A DNA stretch of 64,000 bases, taken from positions 3,313,001 through 3,377,000 of the forward strand of contig NZ_CP138858.1 in assembly GCF_033878955.1 (NCBI RefSeq). Direction: 5' to 3'. Below the pieces are notes generated by a model. It made no database searches and was not told the DNA's origin. It saw only the letters and a list, made by a program, of their open reading frames with translations. The position numbers and the translations under genes are program-made. Source of the stretch: Coraliomargarita algicola (GTDB taxonomy: Bacteria; Verrucomicrobiota; Verrucomicrobiia; Opitutales; Coraliomargaritaceae). This document shows, piece by piece, positions 1-9,336 of this stretch; positions within the stretch are counted from its first letter, which is position 1, and each line of letters opens with the position of its first letter.

Positions 1-428
1 ACCAAATTGGCCACTTTGAAGTAGTCACCTAGCGCGATAAAAAAGCCCACCATAAAGATGAGCAGTGGCACCATGCCTAGTTTTTCCGCGCCCACGATTC
101 CCAAGCTGGCAAAGGCGCTCAGCAGCATGACTGAGGTCGCGTTGGTGGGGCCGAGTGTGATTAAGTGACTCTTGGCAAAAATCGGTGCGACCATTGCGGC
201 AATGGCTGAGCCGTAGATGCCATACTGGATCGGCAGACCTGCGATAAGCGCATAGGCCATGCCTTGTGGAAATGCGAGCAGGGCGACATTGAGCCCTGCT
301 CGCAGATCACCAGCGAAGTAGCTGGTTTGGTAATCTTTTAGGGACCGCCTAAGCGGCCAAAAGTTGAGTGTGTTGTAGTCTCGCGCAGCGCTCAGACCAG
401 ATTGTAGATGTCTAAGAAGGTCAGCCAC
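1..428 (-). CDS. SulP-family anion permease, N-terminal part (runs off the window)
   Basis: Translating the minus strand from a GTG at 428 gives about 142 residues with the opening of a SulP/SLC26 transporter. The sequence AFPQGMAYALIAGLPIQYG falls in the first membrane segments and is followed by LGPTNATSVM. SulP proteins move sulfate, bicarbonate or other anions across the inner membrane; the substrate cannot be told from this part. The reading frame continues directly from the stop of the upstream phosphatase gene 28 bases away, so the two are probably co-transcribed. GTG is the only plausible start after that stop codon, and no strong ribosome binding site is visible. The C-terminal membrane segments and any STAS domain lie outside the window. 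Confidence 0.88.
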   Translation of the reverse strand, partial: MADLLRHLQSGLSAARDYNTLNFWPLRRSLKDYQTSYFAGDLRAGLNVALLAFPQGMAYALIAGLPIQYGIYGSAIAAMVAPIFAKSHLITLGPTNATSVMLLSAFASLGIVGAEKLGMVPLLIFMVGFFIALGDYFKVANL

Positions 429-455
429 GTTGCGCTCGTTTGATGTATCCGCTGC

Positions 456-1274
456 TTACTGTGCAGGGTAGAGGGTGGCCATGACTTCGTCGTGTAGCGG
501 TGCTTTGGCTGCGATGATACAGCGCTCGTCGAAGGCGTCGCCGCCCTTCCAGCCAGTTACCTTGAAGCCTGCACCTTCCAGACAAGGGAGGATGGCTGCG
601 CAGTCCCAGATTTCCATCATTGGGTCGCACATGATATCGATAAAGCCCGAGCAAAGTAGGATGTAGCCACCGGCGTCGCCCCATGAGCGGTAGAGCGCAG
701 TCTTGGGAGGTAGTGCGGTCCAGTCAGCTTCGTTTTGCCAGAGTGTTTTGCGAATTGGATCGGTGGTGCACAGCGTCGCTTGACTGAGTGGGCAGGCCTC
801 GCGTCCGGAAACGGGTTTGCCGTTCAAAGTGGTGGTTTCGCAATCGCCGATGACCATTTGTTTCAGCACTGGCTGGTTGATTGCCCCGATGACTGGGCGG
901 CCTTTATACATAAGTGCGATGAGGGTGGCAAAAAGTGGCACGCCGGAGATGAAAGATTTGGTGCCATCGACCGGGTCGAGCACCCAGACGAAGTCGGCGT
1001 CGTCGCGCTCGCGGCCGTATTCTTCGCCAATGATGCCATGCTCGGGGTAGCGTTCCGCCAAAATCTCGCGGATGCGTTTTTCCGCATTACGGTCGGCCAA
1101 AGTCACCGGTGTGGCGTCGGACTTGCGCTCGATTTCTACGTCTGGACCGTAGTGAGGGAGTATCTCCTTGGCGGCTTCATCGCAAAGATATGCGATGAAT
1201 TCGATGAATTCGTCTTTTTGTGCGCGTGTAAGTTCGGACATTTTCTGTGCTATTGATTCTAGTGACGCGAGCAT
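456..1274 (-). CDS. Inositol-monophosphatase family phosphatase, probably histidinol-phosphatase (HisN type)
   Basis: This 272-residue protein carries the Mg2+-dependent phosphatase signature of the IMPase/FBPase superfamily: GEEYG, then WVLDPVDGTKSF, and a C-terminal WDCAA. These supply the metal-binding Glu and Asp residues. The length and the D-x-N-A-E start region fit HisN-type histidinol-phosphatases, but related enzymes use inositol phosphate or other sugar phosphates, so the substrate is inferred. An internal ATG at 1241 (MSELTRAQ) is an alternative start; the upstream ATG has an AGAGG directly before it. The SulP permease follows on the same strand. No other histidine biosynthesis gene is nearby. 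Confidence 0.85.
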   Translation of the reverse strand: MLASLESIAQKMSELTRAQKDEFIEFIAYLCDEAAKEILPHYGPDVEIERKSDATPVTLADRNAEKRIREILAERYPEHGIIGEEYGRERDDADFVWVLDPVDGTKSFISGVPLFATLIALMYKGRPVIGAINQPVLKQMVIGDCETTTLNGKPVSGREACPLSQATLCTTDPIRKTLWQNEADWTALPPKTALYRSWGDAGGYILLCSGFIDIMCDPMMEIWDCAAILPCLEGAGFKVTGWKGGDAFDERCIIAAKAPLHDEVMATLYPAQ

Positions 1275-1433
1275 CCTCTCGCTTCACTTTTGTTGATAAA
1301 ATAATTGAGTTTCAAACGCTGAGGGTTCCCGATCTCCGAGGCAACAGCAGATTCACGTGAGTTGAAATTCTTGCTTCAGGTTTTCGAGTTATATGCGTTT
1401 GTGTTTTTGTGAAAGGCCTGCATAGCTCTTTTT

Positions 1434-2453
1434 ATGGAAAAAAGACGTTTAGGACGTAGCGGCATGGTCGTTTCTGAAATTTGCCTTGGTACGATGACTT
1501 TTGGTTCGCAATTAGACGAGCGTGAGTCGTTTGCAATCATGGATGCGGCCTATGAGGCGGGAATTGATTTTTTCGATACCGCGGAGATTTATCCAGTGCC
1601 CCCGAAGGCGGAGTGGGTCCATCGGACGGAAGAGATCGTTGGTAAGTGGCTGCAGGGCAAGGATCGTAGCTCGATTTTGTTGGCGACCAAGGTCGTGGGG
1701 CCTGGTCACGGATGGTTTGTGCCGCCGATACGTTCAGGCAAGACGGCGCTGGATCGCCATCACATTCGCACCGCCATCGAGGGGAGTCTGCGTCGTTTGC
1801 AGACGGACTATGTCGATCTCTATCAGACGCATTGGCCGGATCATGATTTTGGCTACGAAGAGACTTTGCAGACGCTGACCGAGTTGCAGGAGGAGGGCAA
1901 GGTGCGTGTGATCGGTAGCTCCAACGAAACGGAGTGGGGCACGATGAAAGCCAATCAAGTGGCGAAAGAGAATGGTTATGCGCGCTACCAGACGATCCAG
2001 AATAATTTTTCGATTAATAACCGACGCTTTGAAGATGCATTAGCGGACATTTGCCGCCGTGAGGGGATCAGTCTGCTACCATACTCGCCTATTGCGGGGG
2101 GCGTGCTGAGTGGAAAATACAATGATGGTGCTTTGCCTTCCGGGGCACGGTTTTCGGAATATTTAGAGAAGGGTGAAGCGCGACAACGGCAGATGGCAGA
2201 GCGCTTCGTCAATGAAAAGAGCCTGGCAACGACTGCCGAGTTGATCGAATTGGCTAAGGAATTAAACATGGATGTGGTGACATTGGCAGTTGCTTGGAGT
2301 AAGCAGCACGACTTCGTGGCCTCGACTATTATTGGCGCGAATTCAATCGAGCAACTCAAGCCCAGTTTGGCTGCGGCCGGCCTCAAGTTGAGTGACGAGA
2401 CGCTTAAGCGAATTGACGCCATCTCGGCGAAATACCCATATCCGATGGGGTAA
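1434..2453 (+). CDS. Aldo/keto reductase (Tas-like)
   Basis: This 339-residue TIM-barrel NAD(P)H oxidoreductase shows the AKR catalytic tetrad: Asp and Tyr in FFDTAEIYP, Lys in LLATKV, and His in LYQTHWPDHDF. The insert after the Tyr and the overall length resemble E. coli Tas and YghZ-type reductases, which reduce aldehydes or ketones. The natural substrate is unknown. The gene ends one base before the folP start codon, so the pair is almost certainly one transcript. This link to folate synthesis is positional only. Confidence 0.9.
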   Translation: MEKRRLGRSGMVVSEICLGTMTFGSQLDERESFAIMDAAYEAGIDFFDTAEIYPVPPKAEWVHRTEEIVGKWLQGKDRSSILLATKVVGPGHGWFVPPIRSGKTALDRHHIRTAIEGSLRRLQTDYVDLYQTHWPDHDFGYEETLQTLTELQEEGKVRVIGSSNETEWGTMKANQVAKENGYARYQTIQNNFSINNRRFEDALADICRREGISLLPYSPIAGGVLSGKYNDGALPSGARFSEYLEKGEARQRQMAERFVNEKSLATTAELIELAKELNMDVVTLAVAWSKQHDFVASTIIGANSIEQLKPSLAAAGLKLSDETLKRIDAISAKYPYPMG

Positions 2454-2454
2454 T

Positions 2455-3285
2455 ATGCAGAAGCACAAAATCTATAATACGACTCGACGTGGTTTGCCCC
2501 TCGGTCGGAAGACGCATCTCGTCGGTATTCTGAATCTGACGCCAGATTCCTTTTCGGACGGGGGAGATTTTACAGATATGGATGCTGCGGTTGTGCGCTT
2601 CCATGCCATGGTGGAAGCGGGCGCAGTGATGATTGATGTGGGCGGCGAGTCGACGCGACCGGGCCACATTCCTGTTCCGGCTGCCGAGGAGATCGCTCGG
2701 GTGGTGCCTTTTATCGAGAAGGTGCGTCCACATACGGATGCCTTGATTTCGGTCGACACTTCCAAGGCAGAGGTGGCGGCGGCGGCCGTTGCGGCGGGGG
2801 CTGATGTCGTGAATGATGTTTGGGGCGCGCAGCGAGACCCAAAGATGCCGGAAGTGATGGCTGCGGCGGGAGCCTGTGTGTTAATGCATAATCGCCCCGC
2901 AGAGGAAGCCGGCATCGGCGATGTGATGGAGGCGATTCAGACTTATCTGCAGCGATCGATCGATTGGGTCAAAGCGGCGGGGGTTCGGGACGATGCAATC
3001 TTGCTGGATCCGGGGCTCGGGTTTGGGAAGAGCTACGAGGAAAATTGGGAAATTATGCGTCGCTTGCCAGAGCTGGTGGCGCTGGGCTATCCGATTTTTC
3101 TGGGGGCGTCGCGGAAGTCGATGATTGCCAAATTACTCGACCTTCAAGATCCCAAGGCGCGGCTCAATGGCACGCTAGCGACCACTGCACTCGGGATTCG
3201 GGCCGGAGTCGATTTCATCCGCGTACACGATGTGCGTGAGAATCGAGAGTGCGCGGATGTCATGGATCACTGCCTGCGGACTTAG
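2455..3285 (+). CDS. folP: Dihydropteroate synthase
   Basis: FolP condenses p-aminobenzoate with hydroxymethyl-dihydropterin pyrophosphate to make dihydropteroate in folate synthesis. Visible hallmarks, in order, are ILNLTPDSFSDGG near the start, the loop IDVGGESTRPG, SVDTSKAEVA with NDVWG, LDPGLGFGK and LGASRKSMI. The C-terminal FIRVHDVRENRE closes the TIM barrel. The ATG at 2455 gives 276 residues, the usual length; a longer reading from 2392 would overlap the reductase gene. The stop codon overlaps that of the convergent kinase gene by 4 bases (TTAG, 3282-3285). Confidence 0.96.
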   Translation: MQKHKIYNTTRRGLPLGRKTHLVGILNLTPDSFSDGGDFTDMDAAVVRFHAMVEAGAVMIDVGGESTRPGHIPVPAAEEIARVVPFIEKVRPHTDALISVDTSKAEVAAAAVAAGADVVNDVWGAQRDPKMPEVMAAAGACVLMHNRPAEEAGIGDVMEAIQTYLQRSIDWVKAAGVRDDAILLDPGLGFGKSYEENWEIMRRLPELVALGYPIFLGASRKSMIAKLLDLQDPKARLNGTLATTALGIRAGVDFIRVHDVRENRECADVMDHCLRT

Positions 3286-4709
3286 GACTTTTGCTTCTTT
3301 CGGTTGACGATTTCCAGCAAGGTCGCGCGGAGCTCTTTAAGGCCGACCGGCTTGGGCAGGTAGTATTCCATGCCAGCTTCTTTGAAGCGACTACGGTCGG
3401 ATATGACGTTGAAGGCGGTGACTGCAATAATGGGAAGGTCTTTGACTTCGTCGCCTGCCAGACCCGCACGAATGGCCATGGTGGCCTCCACTCCGTCCAT
3501 GATGGGCATATCCACGTCTGTAAGTAGAACATCGAAGCTGGGATCTTGCTGGAGTGCGATGATGGCTTCCTGGCCATTTTCCACTGCGGTGACTTCTTGC
3601 CCCATTTTTTTCAGTAGCATGACGATTAAGTTGCGGCTGGCGCGATCATCTTCAGCTGCGAGCACTTTGAGTTTTTCGGGAAGTTCACGCAGTGTTTTGA
3701 GGCCGCTTTTGCCGCTTTGTACGCGTAGGCCGCCGATTGGCTTGGCAGAGGATGGAGAGGCAATCATGTGTTCCATAGTAAAGCGAAGGGTGCTACGAAC
3801 GCCTCCCTCTGGGAGTTGTTCAGATTGGACGCTGCCTTTATAAAATCCTGCTAAGGCTTTGGCAACGGCCAAGTGTAGATATTCGATCTTGATACGACTG
3901 CGTTCTGTGCCCTTTGCGATGTTGAGGATTTCTTGGACGGATGCTTCGCGCTCAGGCTCCATGACTTCCAAGGGGTTTGTGACGCAGAGCTCGATTTCGG
4001 AGCCTTCTATGGTCCAGCTAATCGTGAGTGAATGCTTTTCCTCTGGGAGTCCTGTCATCGGGACGGCTTCGATGGAGCTGAGCACTACCGACTTTATGAT
4101 GGTGCTGATGTGGTCGCTGTCGCCACGCAAACGCAGGCGATTGTTGGCGTGTTGAGTGTAGATCTTGATTTGGCGGCCATTGGCGCGAAAGGCGACATCC
4201 TCGCGGATCTGCTCGATGGTCTCGCGCAGGGAGACCCACTCGCGATACTGTGGGAGGAATTCGTTTTCGTTCTGGATACGGGCAAGATTAGTCAGTGTAT
4301 GGAGCACTGAGTGCATGTGGTGAGCGCAGCCTTCCAGCTCGATGAGTTGATCGGAGGAGTCGTTTTCTTCGCGCAGTACTTGAGCGATGCCCATGATGCC
4401 ATTGAGCGGGGTCTTTAATTCGTGCGAGAGTGTGGCTAGCAAGGAGTCGGAACTGTCAAAGTATGCGGGTTCCGGCTGTGATGGCTGGGCGACCGGCTCT
4501 GGTTCTACTGGCTGGGGTGGTTTGCTTATTTTTTTTGGGGGAAATGGCTCTTGAGTGCTGTCTCTGTGAATGGTTTTAGGAGCCGCTGTGTTTAATTTTG
4601 CCTCTAGTTCGGCGATGATCTTTGTCTGACTCTTCAAGCGAATGATCAGGAAGAGAATACAGAGTCCGAGTAGTAGTGTCGGGATGATGGCTGCAAGTAT
4701 TGGTAACAT
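3282..4709 (-). CDS. Membrane-anchored hybrid kinase-like protein: HisKA, degenerate ATPase domain, receiver
   Basis: The 475 residues begin with one membrane segment (about 3-24), a short coiled stretch and a Pro-rich linker, with no sensor domain. A HisKA dimerisation box follows with the phospho-acceptor His at about residue 96 (LSHELKTPLNG). The region that should be the HATPase_c domain (about 200-310) lacks the usual N-box Asn and has VTNPLE where a D-x-G-x-G box is expected, so ATP binding is doubtful. The C-terminal receiver (from about 348) is intact: acidic AEDD, Asp398 in TDVDMP, Thr in AVTAFN and Lys in LPKPV. It may act as a phosphorelay intermediate rather than a kinase. No partner gene is adjacent. 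Confidence 0.85.
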   Translation of the reverse strand: MLPILAAIIPTLLLGLCILFLIIRLKSQTKIIAELEAKLNTAAPKTIHRDSTQEPFPPKKISKPPQPVEPEPVAQPSQPEPAYFDSSDSLLATLSHELKTPLNGIMGIAQVLREENDSSDQLIELEGCAHHMHSVLHTLTNLARIQNENEFLPQYREWVSLRETIEQIREDVAFRANGRQIKIYTQHANNRLRLRGDSDHISTIIKSVVLSSIEAVPMTGLPEEKHSLTISWTIEGSEIELCVTNPLEVMEPEREASVQEILNIAKGTERSRIKIEYLHLAVAKALAGFYKGSVQSEQLPEGGVRSTLRFTMEHMIASPSSAKPIGGLRVQSGKSGLKTLRELPEKLKVLAAEDDRASRNLIVMLLKKMGQEVTAVENGQEAIIALQQDPSFDVLLTDVDMPIMDGVEATMAIRAGLAGDEVKDLPIIAVTAFNVISDRSRFKEAGMEYYLPKPVGLKELRATLLEIVNRKKQKS

Positions 4710-4837
4710 TTTTAGAATCGTACCTGTGGAAATGGGCGCAAGTTAAATGGGCTTTACCGCTCTTGCAAGCTCACAACCTGTGCGGAATGCCTGCTTGGCG
4801 GCATCCCGCGCGGAGGCGGCGTGGCTGCTTTGAGTCC

Positions 4838-7381
4838 TTATTTTGATGCACGTTTGCGATTGCGGCCGTTCTTTTTGGGGCGTGTCGTTAAGACTTTGCC
4901 GCCTGTGCTTGGCTGTTTCGAGTTTGTGTTGGCTGGATTGGAGCTATCCGCGGAGGCCTTGCGTCGTGTGGCTGAGCCGCGCGAAGTTTTGGGTTTGCGT
5001 ATCGTGGCTCTGCTGTCTGCGGTTTTGGCTGGGGTTTTGTGAGCGCTGCGTTCGCTGCTTATGCGGCGGCCCTTGAAGGGCTTGCCAGGCTTCTTGCCGA
5101 TGTCGCGCTCGTCGGAGACGACGACTCGGAAGTCAATCTGTCGTTTGAAGCGATCCACGCGCTCGACTTGAACGACGATGTATTGGCCGAGTGAATACGC
5201 TTTTTGTTTGCGACGCCCCACCAATGCGGTGCCCTCGGCATTGGGGTGGTAGAAATCGTCGTCCAAGGTCGAGATATGTATCATGCCAAAGGCAAGTGTA
5301 TCGGTGAGTTCGACAAAAAGGCCGTGGTTTTTTACGTCGGTAATGATGGCTTTGAAATGCTGTTTTTCCTTCTTTTGTAATTCACGGTCGTAGAATTCAA
5401 GCAGTTTGGTCTTTACGGATTCACGCTCGGCATCGATGGAGTTGCGCTCGGTGATGCTTATATGGTCTCCGAGGCTTTCCAGTTTTGCTTGTGGGTAGCG
5501 GATGTCGGGCTTGGAGAGTGCGGAGTCGGCCCCGATTTTGCAGAGATAGCCGTCGAGCACGCGGTGCACGATCAGGTCGGCGTAGCGGCGAATCGGCGAG
5601 GTGAAATGGGTGTAGTCGTGCTTGGCGAGTCCGTAGTGCCCATCGGCGGAGGCGCGGTATTGTGCTTGTTTGAGGCTGCGTAGGATATGTACTTTGAGCG
5701 TATAGCCTTGGGGGTGTTCTTTGAGCTTTTTGAGCAGTGCCGTCATCTCACGTGGTTTCTGTAGGTTCCCGCATTTGACGCCAAAGGCCATCATGGTCTC
5801 GCGTAGTTCTTTAAGCTTTTCTTCCTCCGGTTCGTCGTGCACCCGGTAGATGCAGGGGAAGTTTTGCTTCTTCATCGTGCGCGCCACTTGCTCATTGGCG
5901 GTGAGCATGAACTCTTCGATGAGTTGGTGGCTCTCGTCGTTGAACTGCTTTTCGATGCGGTCCGCGTAGCCGTCTTCGTCGACATAGATTTTGACATCTG
6001 TCATGTCGAGATCGAGTGAGCCTTTGGCAAAGCGGCGCGTACGTAGTTGTGAGGCGAGCTGCCAGAGTTGGTGGATGTGTTTTTTGAGGGTGCCCATTTC
6101 TTCGTCGCTGACTTCGTCGAGCGAGCGTCCGGTGGAGCCGGTCTGGTGCTTGGGCGGGAGTGGTGTCTGACGAATCGTGGCAAAGTCGTCTTGCGTCATA
6201 AACGCATAGGCCTGCTTATAGGTGAGCCGTTTGTTGCTGCAAATTACGGTGTTGGCAAATTGAACGTCGATGACGTCGGCATTGCTGTTGAAGGTGATAA
6301 AGCAGGTCTTGGTCAGGCGGTCTTCGGCTTCGACCAGTGAGCAGAGGCCATTGGAGAGTGCATGTGGCAGCATGGAGATCACGGTGCCTACGAGGTAGGT
6401 GCTGTTGCCCCGTTCTTGTGCCTCGCGGTCGAGTGGAGAGCCTGGTTTGACGTAATTGCTCACGTCGGCGATGTGCACGCCGACGCGGAATTTATCATTT
6501 TCCAGAAATTCTAGCGAAAGGGCGTCGTCAAAGTCTTTGGCATCGTCGGGGTCGATGGTGAAGGTGAAGAGATCGCGGCAATCTTGACGGTTACCGATGT
6601 CTTCGGGGCGCACTTTATCGGGAATGCTCTCAGTCTGTTTCTCCACCGCTGCGGGGAATTGTGGGCTGAGGTCGTATTTATAAAGGATTGCTTTAAATTC
6701 GGCATCCGGCTCGTGGGTGCGACCGAGCACTTCGATGATTTCACCTTCGGGGTTGAGGTGGCGTTGTTTCCATTCCAGTAATTTGACGACGACTTTATCG
6801 CCCTTCTGGGGGATGGGGCGGATGCCAGAGTTTTGCGGATCGGGCACGAGTATATCCTGTGTGATGCGCGGGTCGTCAGGGATGACATAGGTCGCGTGGC
6901 GGCCTTGCGCCAAGGTGCCGGGAATGGAACTGTGGGCACGTTTGAGAATGCGTATGACACGCACGTTCGGCTTGGCATCTGGATCGTAGACGGGGCGTTG
7001 TTTGCGGCCTCTGCCATGAAAGGGGCGCCTGGAAGGTTGAACCTTGCGGGCGAGTACGGTGTCGCCGTGCATGGCGACACCTGTGTCTTCTGCACTGATC
7101 GGATAGCCGTCGCCGGCGGGTGCTGCATCGGGAATGAGGATGGCAGAGCCGCTTTGTCGGACGATAATACGGCCACTGACCAGGTCGGCGTCTTCTGGGA
7201 TGCACAGGCGATCTTTTTTCAGGCGGGCGATTTCCCCGCGCTCCAGCATTTGGTCGAGTAATGTGTGGGCTTGCTTTGTGTCTTCAGCATCGAGCTTCAG
7301 CACCGAGACGATCTCCATGCGGCGCATAGGGACATAGTCTTTGGCTCCGAAGAGCTTCAGTAGTTTTTGGCGTAGTTCCAT
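4838..7381 (-). CDS. rnr: Ribonuclease R (RNB-family 3'-5' exoribonuclease)
   Basis: RNase R degrades structured RNA from the 3' end and takes part in mRNA and rRNA turnover. The 847 residues hold an N-terminal winged-helix/cold-shock part, the RNB catalytic domain with its Asp cluster in IDPDDAKDFDDALS, and further RNB motifs such as VGVHIADVSNYV and HYGLAKHDYTHFTSPIRRYADL (quoted here only as landmarks, up to 20 residues: HYGLAKHDYTHFTSPIRRYA). A C-terminal S1 domain follows (AIITDVKNHGLFVELTD). The last 85 or so residues are a Lys/Arg/Ser-rich low-complexity tail, as in many RNase R proteins, likely an RNA-binding extension. The ATG at 7381 is the first in frame. Confidence 0.95.
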   Translation of the reverse strand: MELRQKLLKLFGAKDYVPMRRMEIVSVLKLDAEDTKQAHTLLDQMLERGEIARLKKDRLCIPEDADLVSGRIIVRQSGSAILIPDAAPAGDGYPISAEDTGVAMHGDTVLARKVQPSRRPFHGRGRKQRPVYDPDAKPNVRVIRILKRAHSSIPGTLAQGRHATYVIPDDPRITQDILVPDPQNSGIRPIPQKGDKVVVKLLEWKQRHLNPEGEIIEVLGRTHEPDAEFKAILYKYDLSPQFPAAVEKQTESIPDKVRPEDIGNRQDCRDLFTFTIDPDDAKDFDDALSLEFLENDKFRVGVHIADVSNYVKPGSPLDREAQERGNSTYLVGTVISMLPHALSNGLCSLVEAEDRLTKTCFITFNSNADVIDVQFANTVICSNKRLTYKQAYAFMTQDDFATIRQTPLPPKHQTGSTGRSLDEVSDEEMGTLKKHIHQLWQLASQLRTRRFAKGSLDLDMTDVKIYVDEDGYADRIEKQFNDESHQLIEEFMLTANEQVARTMKKQNFPCIYRVHDEPEEEKLKELRETMMAFGVKCGNLQKPREMTALLKKLKEHPQGYTLKVHILRSLKQAQYRASADGHYGLAKHDYTHFTSPIRRYADLIVHRVLDGYLCKIGADSALSKPDIRYPQAKLESLGDHISITERNSIDAERESVKTKLLEFYDRELQKKEKQHFKAIITDVKNHGLFVELTDTLAFGMIHISTLDDDFYHPNAEGTALVGRRKQKAYSLGQYIVVQVERVDRFKRQIDFRVVVSDERDIGKKPGKPFKGRRISSERSAHKTPAKTADSRATIRKPKTSRGSATRRKASADSSNPANTNSKQPSTGGKVLTTRPKKNGRNRKRASK

Positions 7382-7431
7382 TTTAATAAATTATGATTGG
7401 GGTGTGCGTCAGATGTATGACGATCTTTGGT

Positions 7432-8550
7432 TTAAGCGCCATCGCCCTCGGGATAGTAGGCTGCTTTGCCTTCCAGGCCGAGTGTGATGGTGATGTTCAG
7501 GAATGTGATTTCGCCCATTGAGTGGCAGAGCATGAAACGGTAGTCGTTGTGCATGTCTGCGAGTTCCTTACGAAGCTGTCGCATTTTTTCGGTGCTAGAG
7601 ATTTGGTCGGCACACATACAAGCGCGTAGATGTTGCACCCGGTGTAGGGCAAAGCGGAGGCGCCGCCGCATTAAGGAGCGCTCTTCTCTTTGATACTGTT
7701 GACTAGTTTCGACATTAATCAACTCGGTGCAGAGTTTTACTACGGGGAGATTGTTTTTGAAAAATTGGGGCAGGTAGAGAGAGCGGCGCCCTTCGTAGCA
7801 CTGTTGGTCGAAGTCGATTGCGCGCACGCGGTACTGGCTCTCTTCAAAATCGGGCGTGACTTCGACCACGTAATTATAAGCGCGCATGTCGCCCAGCAGG
7901 CGCACAAAGCAGCGTTCGTTGAATTTAATAAACTCTTTGGCCAGTCGGACGGAGTGCAGGTCTGGCTGTGGCAAATAGATGCGTATAAAATCGTCGCCAG
8001 GCACGCCAATGATGTGTTCTTCGATCAGGGTGTCTTGGTGGACGAGGAAATTGATGGCATTGGGGGAGAGCAGCTCTTCCAGTTCGAGGCCATAGATGCG
8101 GGAGGCATCGGCTTTTTTGACGTAGAAATAGTCGTGGTTGTCGTTATATTGGTTCACGACGCGTACCCGCATGGGCTTGGTGTTGCCAAAGGTGCAGAAG
8201 TCGACGCGATCGATGTAGAGGTTGGAGAGGATGCTTTCGTCGCCGCCTGAGCGTAGAAAAACGTAGGTTTTTTTGAGGCCTTCGTAGAGCTCGCGTCCGA
8301 ATTGCTGCTCATAGATGAGGGTTTGCCAGAGCGTGTCGTCCCCGTTCTTGTTTATGAGCGGAAAGGAGTCCTCATATTTGAGCATATCCTCGTAGGTCAC
8401 GGGGAGCTCCATCGCTCGATGGTATTCCGTCAAGTAATGGCGGAAACTGTTGTTTATAGGGAAGAACTGTTTGCGATGTTGAGTGGCGGCTGCCTGCATG
8501 TTGAGTATTGAAGTGTTTGTTAGATACGATGGCGAACGAAATATCTTCAT
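7432..8550 (-). CDS. Unknown protein with a protein-kinase-like active-site pattern
   Basis: I do not recognise this 372-residue protein as a named family. It has no signal peptide or membrane segment. Its middle resembles a protein-kinase-like fold: YFYVKKAD (Lys145/146, possible ATP Lys), an acidic helix GLELEEL, LIEEHIIGVPG (hinge-like), then LLGDMRAYN (Asp221, Asn226, catalytic-loop-like) and RAIDFDQQ (Asp246/Asp248, DFG-like metal site). That spacing fits aminoglycoside-phosphotransferase or lipopolysaccharide-kinase type enzymes. The C-terminal third is Arg-rich and helical. The gene lies 50 bases upstream of rnr on the same strand and may share its transcript. A downstream ATG (MQAAATQ, residue 18) is an alternative start. 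The kinase-like reading is inference. Confidence 0.6.
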   Translation of the reverse strand: MKIFRSPSYLTNTSILNMQAAATQHRKQFFPINNSFRHYLTEYHRAMELPVTYEDMLKYEDSFPLINKNGDDTLWQTLIYEQQFGRELYEGLKKTYVFLRSGGDESILSNLYIDRVDFCTFGNTKPMRVRVVNQYNDNHDYFYVKKADASRIYGLELEELLSPNAINFLVHQDTLIEEHIIGVPGDDFIRIYLPQPDLHSVRLAKEFIKFNERCFVRLLGDMRAYNYVVEVTPDFEESQYRVRAIDFDQQCYEGRRSLYLPQFFKNNLPVVKLCTELINVETSQQYQREERSLMRRRLRFALHRVQHLRACMCADQISSTEKMRQLRKELADMHNDYRFMLCHSMGEITFLNITITLGLEGKAAYYPEGDGA

Positions 8551-8591
8551 TTTAGGGTTGCTGCGAAGTCAATTGTGGGTGTCTTCTGGAC

Positions 8592-8690
<99 letters not shown>

Positions 8691-8725
8691 TTTTGTGTAC
8701 CAATACCAAGAATTTGAGGACGAGC

Positions 8726-9322
8726 ATGGCTAAAGATTGGAATCGCGCTTATGAAGCTGCCGATATCCCTTGGGATAAGGGGCAGGCTTCGCCCCCTTTG
8801 CTTGAGTTTTTGCAGCGGCGTGCAGTTTTGGGGCGTGTTTTAGTGCCTGGTTGTGGCACGGGGCACGATGTGCGCGCACTGGCGGCTCAGGGAGCCGATG
8901 TAGTCGGGATGGATATTGCGCCGCGTGCGGTGCAGATGGCGCACGTATTTGAGCGCACTGGCGGCGAGTGCTATGACACAGGTGATTTTCTGAATTTGGA
9001 TGAGGCACACTGCGGCGCTTATGATTGGGTGGTCGAGCATACCTGCTTGTGTGCTTTGGATTTGAGCCAGCGTGCCGCATATGCGCGTTCCGTGCAGCGG
9101 GCATTGAAGCCAGGCGGGCATTATCTCGCGGTTTTTTATCGAGAAGTCAGTGATTATACCGGCGACGGACCGCCGCACCCAATTGCGCGTGAAGAGTCGG
9201 ATGTCTTGTTCGGGCCCACCTTTGACGCGCTGCATGCATTTGTGCCGCAGCAGAGTTATCCCAGTCGCCCGATCGGTTCGGAGGAAGTTTGCCTGTGGCG
9301 GTTGCAATGCTGCGACGGCTGA
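8726..9322 (+). CDS. TPMT-family SAM-dependent methyltransferase
   Basis: The protein (198 residues from ATG 8726) opens with the thiopurine-methyltransferase signature W-x2-A-Y-x5-PWDKG. The SAM-binding glycine motif VLVPGCGTGHD and the acidic end of strand 2 (GMDIA) follow. Later motifs VVEHTCLCAL and ALKPGGHYLAVFY match the family. Members methylate thiols, tellurite/selenite species or halides, so the substrate is open. ATG 8726 is preferred over 8693 because GAGGA lies 7-11 bases upstream and the earlier start would fall against the SRP RNA gene. It converges with the nuclease-like gene. Confidence 0.85.
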   Translation: MAKDWNRAYEAADIPWDKGQASPPLLEFLQRRAVLGRVLVPGCGTGHDVRALAAQGADVVGMDIAPRAVQMAHVFERTGGECYDTGDFLNLDEAHCGAYDWVVEHTCLCALDLSQRAAYARSVQRALKPGGHYLAVFYREVSDYTGDGPPHPIAREESDVLFGPTFDALHAFVPQQSYPSRPIGSEEVCLWRLQCCDG

Positions 9323-9336
9323 AGCTCGTCGTTCCG

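Noticed and set aside
4777..4806. Terminator between rnr and the hybrid kinase gene
   Set aside because: A GCGGAATGCC/GGCATCCCGC hairpin is present but lacks any T run on either strand.
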